Source of the DNA: Chitinophagaceae bacterium
GTDB lineage: Bacteria; Bacteroidota; Bacteroidia; Chitinophagales; UBA10324
Assembly (NCBI GenBank): GCA_016717285.1
Contig: JADKFU010000002.1
Span: 124,001 to 188,000, forward strand
DNA: 64,000 nucleotides
Direction of reading: 5' to 3'
The notes beneath the pieces were generated by a model. The model searched no databases. It saw nothing but the letters and a program-made list of their open reading frames with translations, and had not been told where the DNA came from. Shown piece by piece: positions 1-12,000 of the stretch (within the stretch, counting starts at the first letter, position 1; each line of letters begins with the position of its first letter). Both the position numbers and the translations under genes were made by a program.

Positions 1-3000
1 CCGTTGGCATCCGTAACTGTTACCAGGTAGGTTTGATGCACCAATGGTACACCGTTGCAGGTTCCCACACATTGGGTTGTCGCAGAGGTATTCCAGAGGT
101 AGCTATAACCCGGCGTGCCACCGGCAGGATTGGCGGTAAGTGATCCGCCTGCAAACGTTCCTGAAATGGAAACAGTGAGTGAAGCAGCAGGTTGAGTAAT
201 GGTAACAACCGTCTGCGCAGTGCATCCATTGGCATCGGTAACTGTAACGGTATAATTTCCTGCTGCGAGGTTGATAATATTCGCAACAGTTCTGCCATTA
301 CTCCACAAATACGAATAGGGAGAAGTGCCACCTGATACAGAAACATTAGCACTGCCATTGCTTTGTCCGCGACACTTCACATTAACCTGGCTGGTAGTTA
401 GAACGATAGGTGCTAACACGTTTACCGTAGCATTGATAGACGAACCTGTGCAAGTGGCAGTAGATGGTGTAACAGTAAATGTCACCATCTGACTTGTAGG
501 AGTGGTATTGGAAAGAATTCCTGAAATATTCCCACTGCCGCTGGATACAATACCCGTCACATTCGACGTGTTGTTACGCGTCCAGTTGAAGGTCGTTCCG
601 CCCACTGATCCGCTGAGCACGATTGGAGTGATGGAAGTACCTGAACAGTTGAGTGTCTGACTGGAAGGAGTTGATATTGCATCCGGTACCAGGTTGAATG
701 AAATGGAAACATCATCGGTAGAAGCCGTGCACGGAGGATTGGAGATGGTCCATCTCAATACATAAGTTGATCCTGCTGTTCCGCTGAACGCAGTTCCTTC
801 ATCACTGTCATCCACAAATGATCCACCCACACCCGACACCACACTCCACTGACCCGTTCCTACGGAAGGATCGTTGGCAGCAAGCGTTACGGAAGTCAGG
901 CCACAGGTTGATGCTCCTGTTTGATCGGGCCCTGCATTGGCAGTAGTTGGATTTTGATTGAAAGTAATGGTAACGTCATCAGTGGAAGCAGTACAAGGCG
1001 CATTGGAGATTGTCCAGCGCAACACATAAGTTGATCCTGCTGTTCCGCTGAACGCAGTTCCTTCATCACTGTCATCCACAAATGATCCACCCACACCCGA
1101 CACCACACTCCACTGACCCGTTCCTACGGAAGGATCGTTGGCAGCAAGTGTTACGGAAGTCAGGCCACAGGTTGATGCTCCTGTTTGATCGGGTCCTGCA
1201 TTGGCAGCAGTTGGATTTTGATTGAAAGTAATGGTAACATCATCAGTGGAAGCAGTACAAGGTGCATTGGAGATGGTCCATCGCAATACATAAGTAGATC
1301 CTGCTGTTCCGCTGAACGCAGTTCCTTCATCGCTGTCATCCACAAATGAACCACCCACACCCGACACCACACTCCACTGACCCGTTCCTACTGAAGGATC
1401 GTTGGCAGCAAGTGTTACGGAAGTCAGGCCACAGGTTGATGCTCCTGTTTGATCGGGCCCTGCATTGGCAGCAGTTGGATTTTGATTGAAAGTAATGGTA
1501 ACATCATCGGTGGAAGCAGTACAAGGTGCATTGGAGATGGTCCATCTCAATACATAAGTTGATCCTGCTGTTCCGTTGAATGCAGTTCCTTCATCACTGT
1601 CATCCACAAATGAACCACCCACACCCGACACCACACTCCACTGACCCGTTCCTACGGAAGGATCGTTGGCAGCAAGTGTTACGGAAGTCAGGCCACAGGT
1701 TGATGCTCCTGTTTGATCGGGTCCTGCATTGGCAGCAGTTGGATTTTGATTGAAAGTAATGGTAACATCATCGGTGGAAGCAGTACAAGGTGCATTGGAG
1801 ATGGTCCATCTCAATACATAAGTTGATCCTGCTGTTCCGCTGAATGCAGTTCCTTCATCACTGTCATCCACAAATGAACCACCCACACCCGACACCACAC
1901 TCCACTGACCCGTTCCTACGGAAGGATCGTTGGCAGCAAGTGTTACGGAAGTCAGGCCACAGGTTGATGCTCCTGTTTGATCGGGTCCTGCATTGGCAGT
2001 AGTTGGATTTTGATTGAAAGTAATGGTAACATCATCGGTGGAAGCAGTACAAGGTGCATTGGAGATGGTCCATCTCAATACATAAGTCGATCCTGCTGTT
2101 CCGCTGAATGCAGTTCCTTCATCGCTGTCATCCACAAATGATCCACCCACACCCGACACCACACTCCACTGACCCGTTCCTACTGAAGGATTGTTGGCAG
2201 CAAGTGTTACGGAAGTCAGGCCACAGGTTGATGCTCCTGTTTGATCCGGTCCTGCATTGGCAGCAGTTGGATTTTGATTGAAAGTAATGGTAACATCATC
2301 GGTGGAAGCAGTACAAGGTGCATTGGAGATGGTCCATCTCAATACATAAGTTGATCCTGCTGTTCCGCTGAAAGCAGTTCCTTCATCGCTGTCATCCACA
2401 AATGAACCACCCACACCCGACACCACACTCCACTGACCCGTTCCTACTGAAGGATCGTTGGCAGCAAGTGTTACGGAAGTCAGGCCACAGGTTGATGCTC
2501 CTGTTTGATCGGGTCCTGCATTGGCAGTAGTTGGATTTTGATTGAAAGTAATGGTAACATCATCGGTAGAAGCAGTACAAGGCGCATTGGAAATCGTCCA
2601 GCGCAACACATAAGTTGATCCTGCTGTTCCGCTGAATGCAGTTCCTTCATCACTGTCATCCACAAATGAACCACCCACACCCGACACCACACTCCACTGA
2701 CCCGTTCCTACTGAAGGATCGTTGGCAGCAAGTGTTACGGAAGTCAGGCCACAGGTTGATGCTCCTGTTTGATCCGGTCCTGCATTGGCAGCAGTTGGAT
2801 TTTGATTGAAAGTAATGGTAACATCATCGGTGGAAGCAGTACAAGGTGTATTAGAAATCGTCCAGCGCAACACATAAGTTGATCCTGCTGTTCCGCTGAA
2901 TGCAGTTCCTTCATCACTGTCATCCACAAATGATCCACCCACACCCGACACCACACTCCACTGACCCGTTCCTACTGAAGGAGCATTGGCAGCAAGCGTT

Positions 3001-6000
3001 ACGGAAGTCAGGCCACAGGTTGATGCTCCTGTTTGATCGGGTCCTGCATTGGCAGCAGTTGGATTTTGATTGAAAGTAATGGTAACATCATCGGTAGAAG
3101 CAGTACAAGGTGCATTGGAGATGGTCCATCTCAATACATAAGTTGATCCTGCTGTTCCGCTGAACGCAGTTCCTTCATCGCTGTCATCCACAAATGAACC
3201 ACCCACACCCGACACCACACTCCACTGACCCGTTCCTACTGAAGGATCGTTGGCAGCAAGTGTTACAGTTGTCAGACCACAGGTAGAGAATCCTGTTTGA
3301 TCCGGACCCGCATTGGCAACAGTTGGGGAAGGATTAACATCTACTTCATAATTTGCAGAAGTTCCTTCGCATCCGAACTCATCTGTATAAGTTACTGCGA
3401 TAATTCCAAGTATGGCAGCACCCCAATCAACACTCACGGTGTTGTCTGTTGGAGTATAGTTGTCGGCTCCTGAGACACTCCAGGAATATCCAAAATTGCC
3501 GGCTTCTGTAGTATAAATCACACCGGTTGAAAATTCGCACACATCGTTATCTCCGGATACAGTTGGAACCGGTAATTCATGATCATGGGATACCACAACT
3601 GAATCAATGACTACGCAGCCATTAGTATCTGTTACCGCAACGGTATAGGTTTCCCCGTCTGAAAGTCCTGTTGCCATGGCCGAGGTTTGCACCGGCATGG
3701 TATTCCATGAATAAGTAACTGTACCAACAGCACCACTGACATTCACAGTAGCTGAACCATTATTTCCTCCGAAACACGTAGCATTGGATACATCAATTCC
3801 GGTAATGGCAATAGTGCATGATCCTGTACAGGACCCTGAAGGTTGGAATCCAGGATCTGCATCTCCGTCAGTACCAGATGTGAGATAAGGAGAATAGGTA
3901 ACACTGCCGGAAATTTTTGATGCAACAGTAGGAGCATCGGTTGTTCCAAACCAGTTACAGGTAGCGCCTACTGTACTGAGTGTGTTGTTGATGATGGCTT
4001 TATTAGCAAAGGAACCACTCAGATCATTTTCATGAACATCAACCGCTGTTGGCGTGCTGTTTATTTTTCCGAATTCACCAAAACGCAATCCGTTCTGTGG
4101 GCCATTTATTACATTATTTAATACATCTACATTCGTTAGTGTGGCAGGGAATGTATTGTAAGAGGGACTGTCATCCCTTGCTTTAATTGTTACGGCACAT
4201 GGTGACTCCACGTGAGAAGAAGGACCCGGAGCACCGCAATCTGTAATTTCATTATTTTGAATAGTGATATTTGAATAACTTGAAAACTTGAGGTTAATAT
4301 CTATACCTGCATTAAAGTTATAGGTAGGATCATAACCACTTGAATCCATTCGGATGTTTTCAATCAGCGCATTACTTAGTTTTTCAAAGTACATTCCCTT
4401 CTGCCTGTTATAGCTGAAGTCTGAGTTACGGATGGTTACATCGTCAAAAATGGGTGTGCCTCCTACAGTCTCCATGGAGGCATAAAATCCCTGCGTGTTT
4501 CCGTGAACTTCGCAACCATCCATTAAAAAGTCAGTAACACCTACACCTGATCCAATTCTGACACCGATAATGGTGTTGGATAATGTGCAGTTAAGGATAT
4601 CAAGCCCACTGGTGCCGGTGGACAAATCCACTGCACTGGTGCAACTCGAATCAATAACCAGGTTGACAAGGTCGATTCCCGCAGCGGACGTAAGGATTCC
4701 GCGGGTGAATTTAATCACTGTTAAATCTGACACAGCAACATTGGGTGATGAAATAGTAATTCCATTTCCATTACATGCGGAAGTTGCTCTCAAAATCGTA
4801 TTGCCGGCACCTTCACCATTCAGCGAAACTGATTTATTCACGGTTACATTTTCGAGGAATGTTCCTGCGGTTGCTGTGATTGAATGACCACCCAGGGTTT
4901 GTGCATCATCAATCGCTGATTGTATCGTACAGAATGTCTCGCCTGAATTTGAATTATAAACGTAACCATCACCACCCAAGGGCCCAACATCGCGCGTATT
5001 GATTGTATTGCTTAAAATGTTTCCTGATAAGGTGATACCACAGGCGATAGGAGAGTTGCCTCTTCCAAAGTAGCTATCCGCTACATTATTTTGATCTCCG
5101 TCACCGGGATAAGGAGTATGACCTGCCTGGCGCTGAATACCAACATCACAACCGCTCACATCATTGGAGCTTACGGTATGATTTGTTCCTTCCACCACAA
5201 TTCCAAACCCTTCACTGGTGCTGGGCTGCGTGAAGCCTGAGACGGTATTGTTCTGTATTACAACCCCAGTTGGTATATCAACATTTTCTGGCAATACACC
5301 TCTGCGGAAAGCAGCAATACCGGCAATATCACGTGCATCAACTATTGCCGTAGTTCTGGATACATCATTATCTTCCACTACTATGCGACCTGCGCCTGTT
5401 GTTTCACCGGAACCATTCGGGTTTTTAATTTCGATACCAAAGCGGCCATTGTTCAAAAGCGTATTCATATTGACAAGGTTTTCGCCGGGGCCTTGCAGTC
5501 CCACCAATCCGATACCGTTGTCGCCGTTGTCGTGAATATTGTTGTTGGTCATTGTAACCCCTGAAGCAGTGCCATCCTGTAATTCAATACCACAACAGTT
5601 GTTGCCAAATACATGACAGTTGATGATGGTAATATTTGTCTTCAATCCATTCCAGATTACAATTCCACGTGCACCAATGGTATGGCCAGTAGAAGTAACG
5701 GAGTCAATCGTTACATTATCTACCGGACCGTTTGCATAAAATCCACTGCCACCCACATTGTTTTTAATGGTGACGTGTTCAACCAGGAGGTTGCTGTTAC
5801 CACCAATCCCATAAATGCCTGCATCTGTGTTTCCATTGGCACCTGCAAAATTCTGAACAGTTAATTTTCTGATCGTTACATCTGTAACTCCGTTGTTGAT
5901 CAAAATACCTCTGCCGGTTCCAACCAGGCCTGTGCCGGTAAGCACACAATTACTTTCATTCACACCTTGAAGTGTGAGTGATTTATTAATGACTACTCTT

Positions 6001-9000
6001 TCATTGTAGGTAAATTCACTTGCTTCGATCACATCTCCTGCAGTAGCTGCATTCACAGCGGCCTGGATAGTTTGATAAAAGGTGTTTTGGGTCAGGTTAT
6101 GAACCGGCACGAAATAAATCAGTTCACCTGTACATGCCGCATCCGGCTTGTGGAACAATGCACCTTCCAGTGCAGTGCGTTGTGTAAAGTTCATGGCAGA
6201 AGGAAACTGCAATCCTGAACCTACATCAAACTTATTGTTTTGGATATCATACCCCTGGCTCCAGCAAGCCATCGTAGTGGGCCAGCCACCTGTATCGGGA
6301 TAATCGGTTGGATTGGTGGCCGCATTGCTGCTTCCGGTTTGATTATCAAGGCGGATAAACTGAGCGATCATTGGATTAAATTCATTGGCATTGGCCATGC
6401 TTCCACCAATGGTAAAGGTGCCAAAAGAAGCGGCATCGCTGTCGTGGTTATAAAATCCTATAGCTGTTCCGCCACTCGTTCCTGATCCATTGAAAGTGTT
6501 TCTCGTAAAGGAACCATCAACTGTAGTTTGTACAATGGTGTTGGAATTGGAGCTGATTGATTTTGTATTCTCAGCAATGTGAATGTAGCTGGTAGATCCT
6601 GCAAGAGGGGTAAAGGAATTGCTGTCAATACTCACTGACCGGTAATTTTCTAAACTAACCGCCCATTGGTGATTAATAAATGTATTACCATGAACCGTGG
6701 TGGTTTTCGCCTGTTGATTATTTTTTAATCTTAAAACTGCAGTACCGGGAGCTGAGGTATTGGCGAAGGTTGCATCGAATATGTTTGCGGTAACGTTAAT
6801 ATTACCTGCACCTGCATTGTGTTCGACCAGTTCGATTCCACCGCCGTTGAAATTGTTATTGGTAACATTTATATTTCCATTGCTGCCAAATCGTACCAGT
6901 ATGTCGTGATTGATGGTTTGCAAGGTGTTGCCTGAAAATGTTCCACCACCTTCATCCACTGAAATGGCAGATCTGAAAAAGCTGCCGGGAAGTGAACCGT
7001 TCACCGTATTGCCTTCAAACGTAATGCTGTTTACGCCTCCAGATGCTACCCTGTAGTTTGTAGTGCCTGTATAATTGATGCTCACAGCGTTTCGGTCTCC
7101 ATATGAACCTGCGGGAGTGCCATAGGCATCAATGACGTTGTTGCTTATAACAATGTTATCAAGTGTAACAGCGCTTGCGATAACAGCACTTCTTAGTTTT
7201 GAAAGGTCTACATTAAAATGAATGTTATCGATGGTAACACCATCCACTGATACATCAAACAATGTTGGTTTACCCGTTACCGAACCTGTAAAATTGACGG
7301 TGGGTTGTGACAGGCCAACACCTTTAATAATTACACTTTTATTAACCAGCACCTGTTCGTTGTAGTTGTTGCCCGGATTTACTTCGAGTGTATCTCCGTT
7401 AAGTGTTTGCGCATCGTTGATGGCAGCCTGGATAGAACAGAATAGTTCACCGGTGGTGGTGTTCATCACCAGACCATAAGAACCACTTCCGGTAACGGTG
7501 TTGTTGTTTATCGTGTTGCCACTGTAGGTATTGGTTCCGTCAATAGTATTGCCGCAAGCCACGGGAGCATTGCCACGTCCGAAATAATTGGCCGATGAGC
7601 CATCATTCTGATTAGCATCACCAACATTGTTTACCACATAGTTTGCATTAGGATGGGCGCCACCTTGTTCCTGCACACCTACGTCATTGTTGTTAATAAT
7701 ATTACTAACCACTGAATGATGGGTTCCTTCAATCACAATACCATATCCTTTACTTTCAACGCTGCCGGGATTTAGTTGCTTGTACCCATCGACAGTGTTT
7801 CCTGTTACCACCACTCCCGTTGGAACGTCCGGATAGCCACTGGGATTTCCTGATTCGAATCCGCGGCGATAAACGGAAATGCCAGCATGATCGCGGTTAT
7901 TCATTATAGGTGAAGCGGTGAATGTTACATTGTTGTTTTGAATAACAATGCTTCCTGTACCACTTGTTTCTCCATTGCCATTCGGGTTCTTCAATTCGAT
8001 ACCAAAACGGCCATTGTTTGCAACCGTGTTGGTGGAAATCAGGTTAGGTCCTGTCCCACCGGTAAAGCCGATGACCCCGAATCCATTATCACTATTATCG
8101 TGAACATTGTTGTTGGTCATTGTAACCCCTGAAGCAGTTCCATCCTGTAATTCAATACCACAACAGTTGTTTCCAAATACTTCGCAGTTTGTAATCGAGA
8201 TATTTTGTTTGAGTCCGTTCCAGATCACAATACCCCTGGCAGCTCCGGCTACAGCCGTGTGACCGGAAACAGTCAAGCTATCATACGTCACTGTATTGAC
8301 TGGTCCGTTTGCATATAAACCACTTCCACCTAAGTTATCCTTTATAATACAACCTGTTACCGTCAGGTTGTTATTTGATCCAACCGCATAAATACCTGCA
8401 TACGCATTTGGACTTGCACCTGCATAATTCTTTATAGTAAGATGTTTTATAGTAACATTGGTAATGCCGGAATTAATGGTGATACCTGAACCTGTGCCTG
8501 CTAAGCCTGTGCCATCAAGCACACAATTATTTTTATTCACACCTTGAAGTGTGAGTGATTTATTGATGACCACTCTTTCATTGTAGGTAAATTCACTTGC
8601 TTCAATCACATCTCCTGCAGTAGCTGCATTCACAGCGGCCTGGATCGTTTGATAAAAAGTGTTTTGTGTAAGGTTATGGACGGGCACGAAATAGATCAGC
8701 TCACCTGTACATGCCGCATCCGGCTTGTGGAACAATGCACCTTCCAGTGCAGTGCGTTGTGTAAAGTTCATGGCAGAAGGAAACTGCAATCCTGAACCTA
8801 CATCAAACTTATTGTTTTGGATATCATACCCCTGGCTCCAGCAAGCCATCGTAGTGGGCCAGCCACCTGTATCGGGATAATCGGTTGGATTGGTGGCCGC
8901 ATTGCTGCTTCCGGTTTGATTATCAAGGCGGATAAACTGAGCGATCATTGGATTAAATTCATTGGCATTGGCCATGCTTCCACCAATGGTAAAGGTGCCA

Positions 9001-12000
9001 AAAGAAGCGGCATCGCTGTCGTGGTTATAAAATCCTATAGCTGTTCCGCCACTCGTTCCTGATCCATTGAAAGTGTTTCTCGTAAAGGAACCGTCAACTG
9101 TAGTTTGTACAATGGTGTTGGAATTGGAGCTGATCGATTTTGTATTCTCAGCAATGTGAATGTAGCTGGTAGATCCTGCAAGAGGGGTAAAGGAATTGCT
9201 GTCAATACTCACTGACCGGTAATTTTCTAAACTAACCGCCCATTGGTGATTTATAAATGTATTACCATGAACCGTGGTGGTTTTCGCCTGCTGATTATTT
9301 TTTAATCTTAAAACTGCAGTACCGGGAGCTGAGGTATTGGCGAAGGTTGCATCGAATATGTTTGCGGTAACGTTAATATTACCTGCACCTGCATTGTGTT
9401 CGACCAGTTCGATTCCACCGCCGTTGAAATTGTTATTGGTAACATTTATATTTCCATTGCTGCCAAATCGTACCAGTATGTCGTGATTGATGGTCTGCAA
9501 GGTGTTGCCTGAAAAGGTTCCACCACCTTCATCCACTGAAATGGCAGATCTGAAAAAGCTGCCGGGAAGTGAACCGTTCACCGTATTGCCTTCAAACGTA
9601 ATGCTGTTTACGCCTCCAGATGCTACCCTGTAATTTGTAGTGCCTGTATAGTTGATGCTCACAGCGTTTCGGTCTCCATAGGATCCTGCGGGAGTGCCAT
9701 AGGCATCAATGACGTTGTTGCTTATAACAATGTTATCAAGGGTAACGGCGCTTGCGATAACAGCACTTCTTAGTTTTGAAAGGTCTACATTAAAATGAAT
9801 GTTATCAATGGTAACCCCATCTGCTGATACATCAAACAATGTTGGTTTACCCGTTACCGTACCTGTAAAATTGACGGTAGGTTGTGACAGGCCAACACCT
9901 TTAATAATTACACTTTTATTAACCAGCACCTGTTCGTTGTAGTTGTTGCCCGGATTTACTTCGAGTGTATCTCCGTTAAGTGTTTGCGCATCGTTGATGG
10001 CAGCCTGGATAGAACAGAATAGTTCACCGGTGGTGGTGTTCATCACCAGACCATAAGAACCACTTCCGGTAACGGTGTTGTTGTTTACCGTGTTGCCACT
10101 GTAGGTATTGGTTCCGTCAATAGTATTGCCGCAAGCCACGGGAGCATTGCCACGTCCGAAATAATTGGCCGATGAGCCATCATTCTGATTAGCATCACCA
10201 ACATTGTTTACCACATAGTTTGCATTAGGATGGGCGCCACCTTGTTCCTGCACACCTACGTCATTGTTGTTAATAATATTACTAACCACTGAATGATTGG
10301 TTCCTTCAATCACAATACCATATCCTTTACTTTCAACGCTGCCGGGATTTAGTTGCTTGTACCCATCGACAGTGTTTCCTGTTACCACCACTCCCGTTGG
10401 AACGTCCGGATAGCCACTGGGATTTCCTGATTCGAATCCGCGGCGATAAACGGAAATGCCAGCATGATCGCGGTTATTCATTATAGGTGAAGCGGTGAAT
10501 GTTACATTGTTGTTTTGAATAACAATGCTTCCTGTACCACTTGTTTCTCCATTGCCATTCGGGTTCTTCAATTCGATACCAAAACGGCCATTGTTCGAAA
10601 TCGTGTTGGCCGATATCAGGTTAGGTCCTGTACCACCGGTAAAGCCGATGACCCCAAATCCATTGTCACTATTGTCGTGAACATTGTTGTTGGTCATTGT
10701 AACCCCCGATGCCGTTCCATCCTGTAACTCAATACCACAACAGTTGTTTCCAAATACCTCGCAGTTTGTAATCGAGATATTTTGTTTGAGTCCGTTCCAG
10801 ATTACAATACCCCTGGCAGCTCCGGCTACAGCCGTGTGACCGGAAACAGTCAAGCTATCATACGTCACTGTATTGACTGGTCCGTTTGCATATAAACCAC
10901 TTCCACCTAAGTTATCCTTTATAATACAGCCCAACACCGTAAGATTATTATTCTGCCCTACTGCATAAATACCCGCGTAAGAGTTAGGAGCGTTGCCAGC
11001 GTAGTTCTTAACAGTAAGGTGCTTAATCGTCACATTGGTAATTCCTGAATTAATAATAATTCCCGAACCGTTACCGATTAAACCTGTCCCATCAAGCATA
11101 CAGGTTACTTTATTAGTACCTTGTACCGTAAGTGATTTATTCAATACTACCCGCTCGTTATAGGTACCCGCGCTTGCCTGGATCACATCGCCTGCAGTAG
11201 CTGCATTTACTGCAGATTGGATAGTTACATAGTATGCGGACGTGTTTAGATTTTGAACAGGTCCGATTACGGTTACATCAAATTCGCAGGAATCTCTATT
11301 CCCAACGGGATCTATAGCAATCCATTTAACATGCGTGATTCCGAAGTTAAATACCTGGCCTGTTAAGGAACTTAAATTGGTTCCTGAAGAAGCTCCTGAT
11401 AAGCTGGCTTTTAAAGAAGTAACGGTGCCACAATTATCCGTGGCTATAGCATTGAACTCATTGCCAACGGAGGTATATGTTGGAGCTCCCGTATCACTAT
11501 TTCGGGATGCGTTTCCTGGACATAGCGTAAAATCAGGTGCTTCATTATCAGTGATGGTGATATCATACATGCATTCTTCAGTATTACCGCTGGCATCTAT
11601 GGCTGTCCAGGTAATTTGTGTAGTTCCTTTATTAAGAATTTCACCTGAAAGGGTGCCACCTCCGCTTAAGCTTGTGGCACCAGTGCCGGTATATGTTAAT
11701 GACGTAAGAAAGCAATTGTCGCTCACTTCCGGATCGAACTCACTGTTTTGTATCGTATAGGTGCATATATCAGGATCAGTGGAACCACTCTTATTGATAC
11801 AATTCGTAAATGCCGGAAACTCATCATCACTGACAGTGATCATATTGGAACAGGAAAGCATATTGCCGCAATCGTCGGTAATGGTCCAGGTTACAATGGT
11901 TGTACCCACCGGATAGTAATCAGATGCATCGTCCGTGCCATTCCAATCATTGGTAATGCTTACTTCATTGCATGGACCATTTTCTACAGGCGAACCCACA

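Noticed and set aside
706..3330. A CRISPR-like array
   Set aside because: The units are 264 bp with no unique spacers and encode a continuous protein; they are coding tandem repeats.
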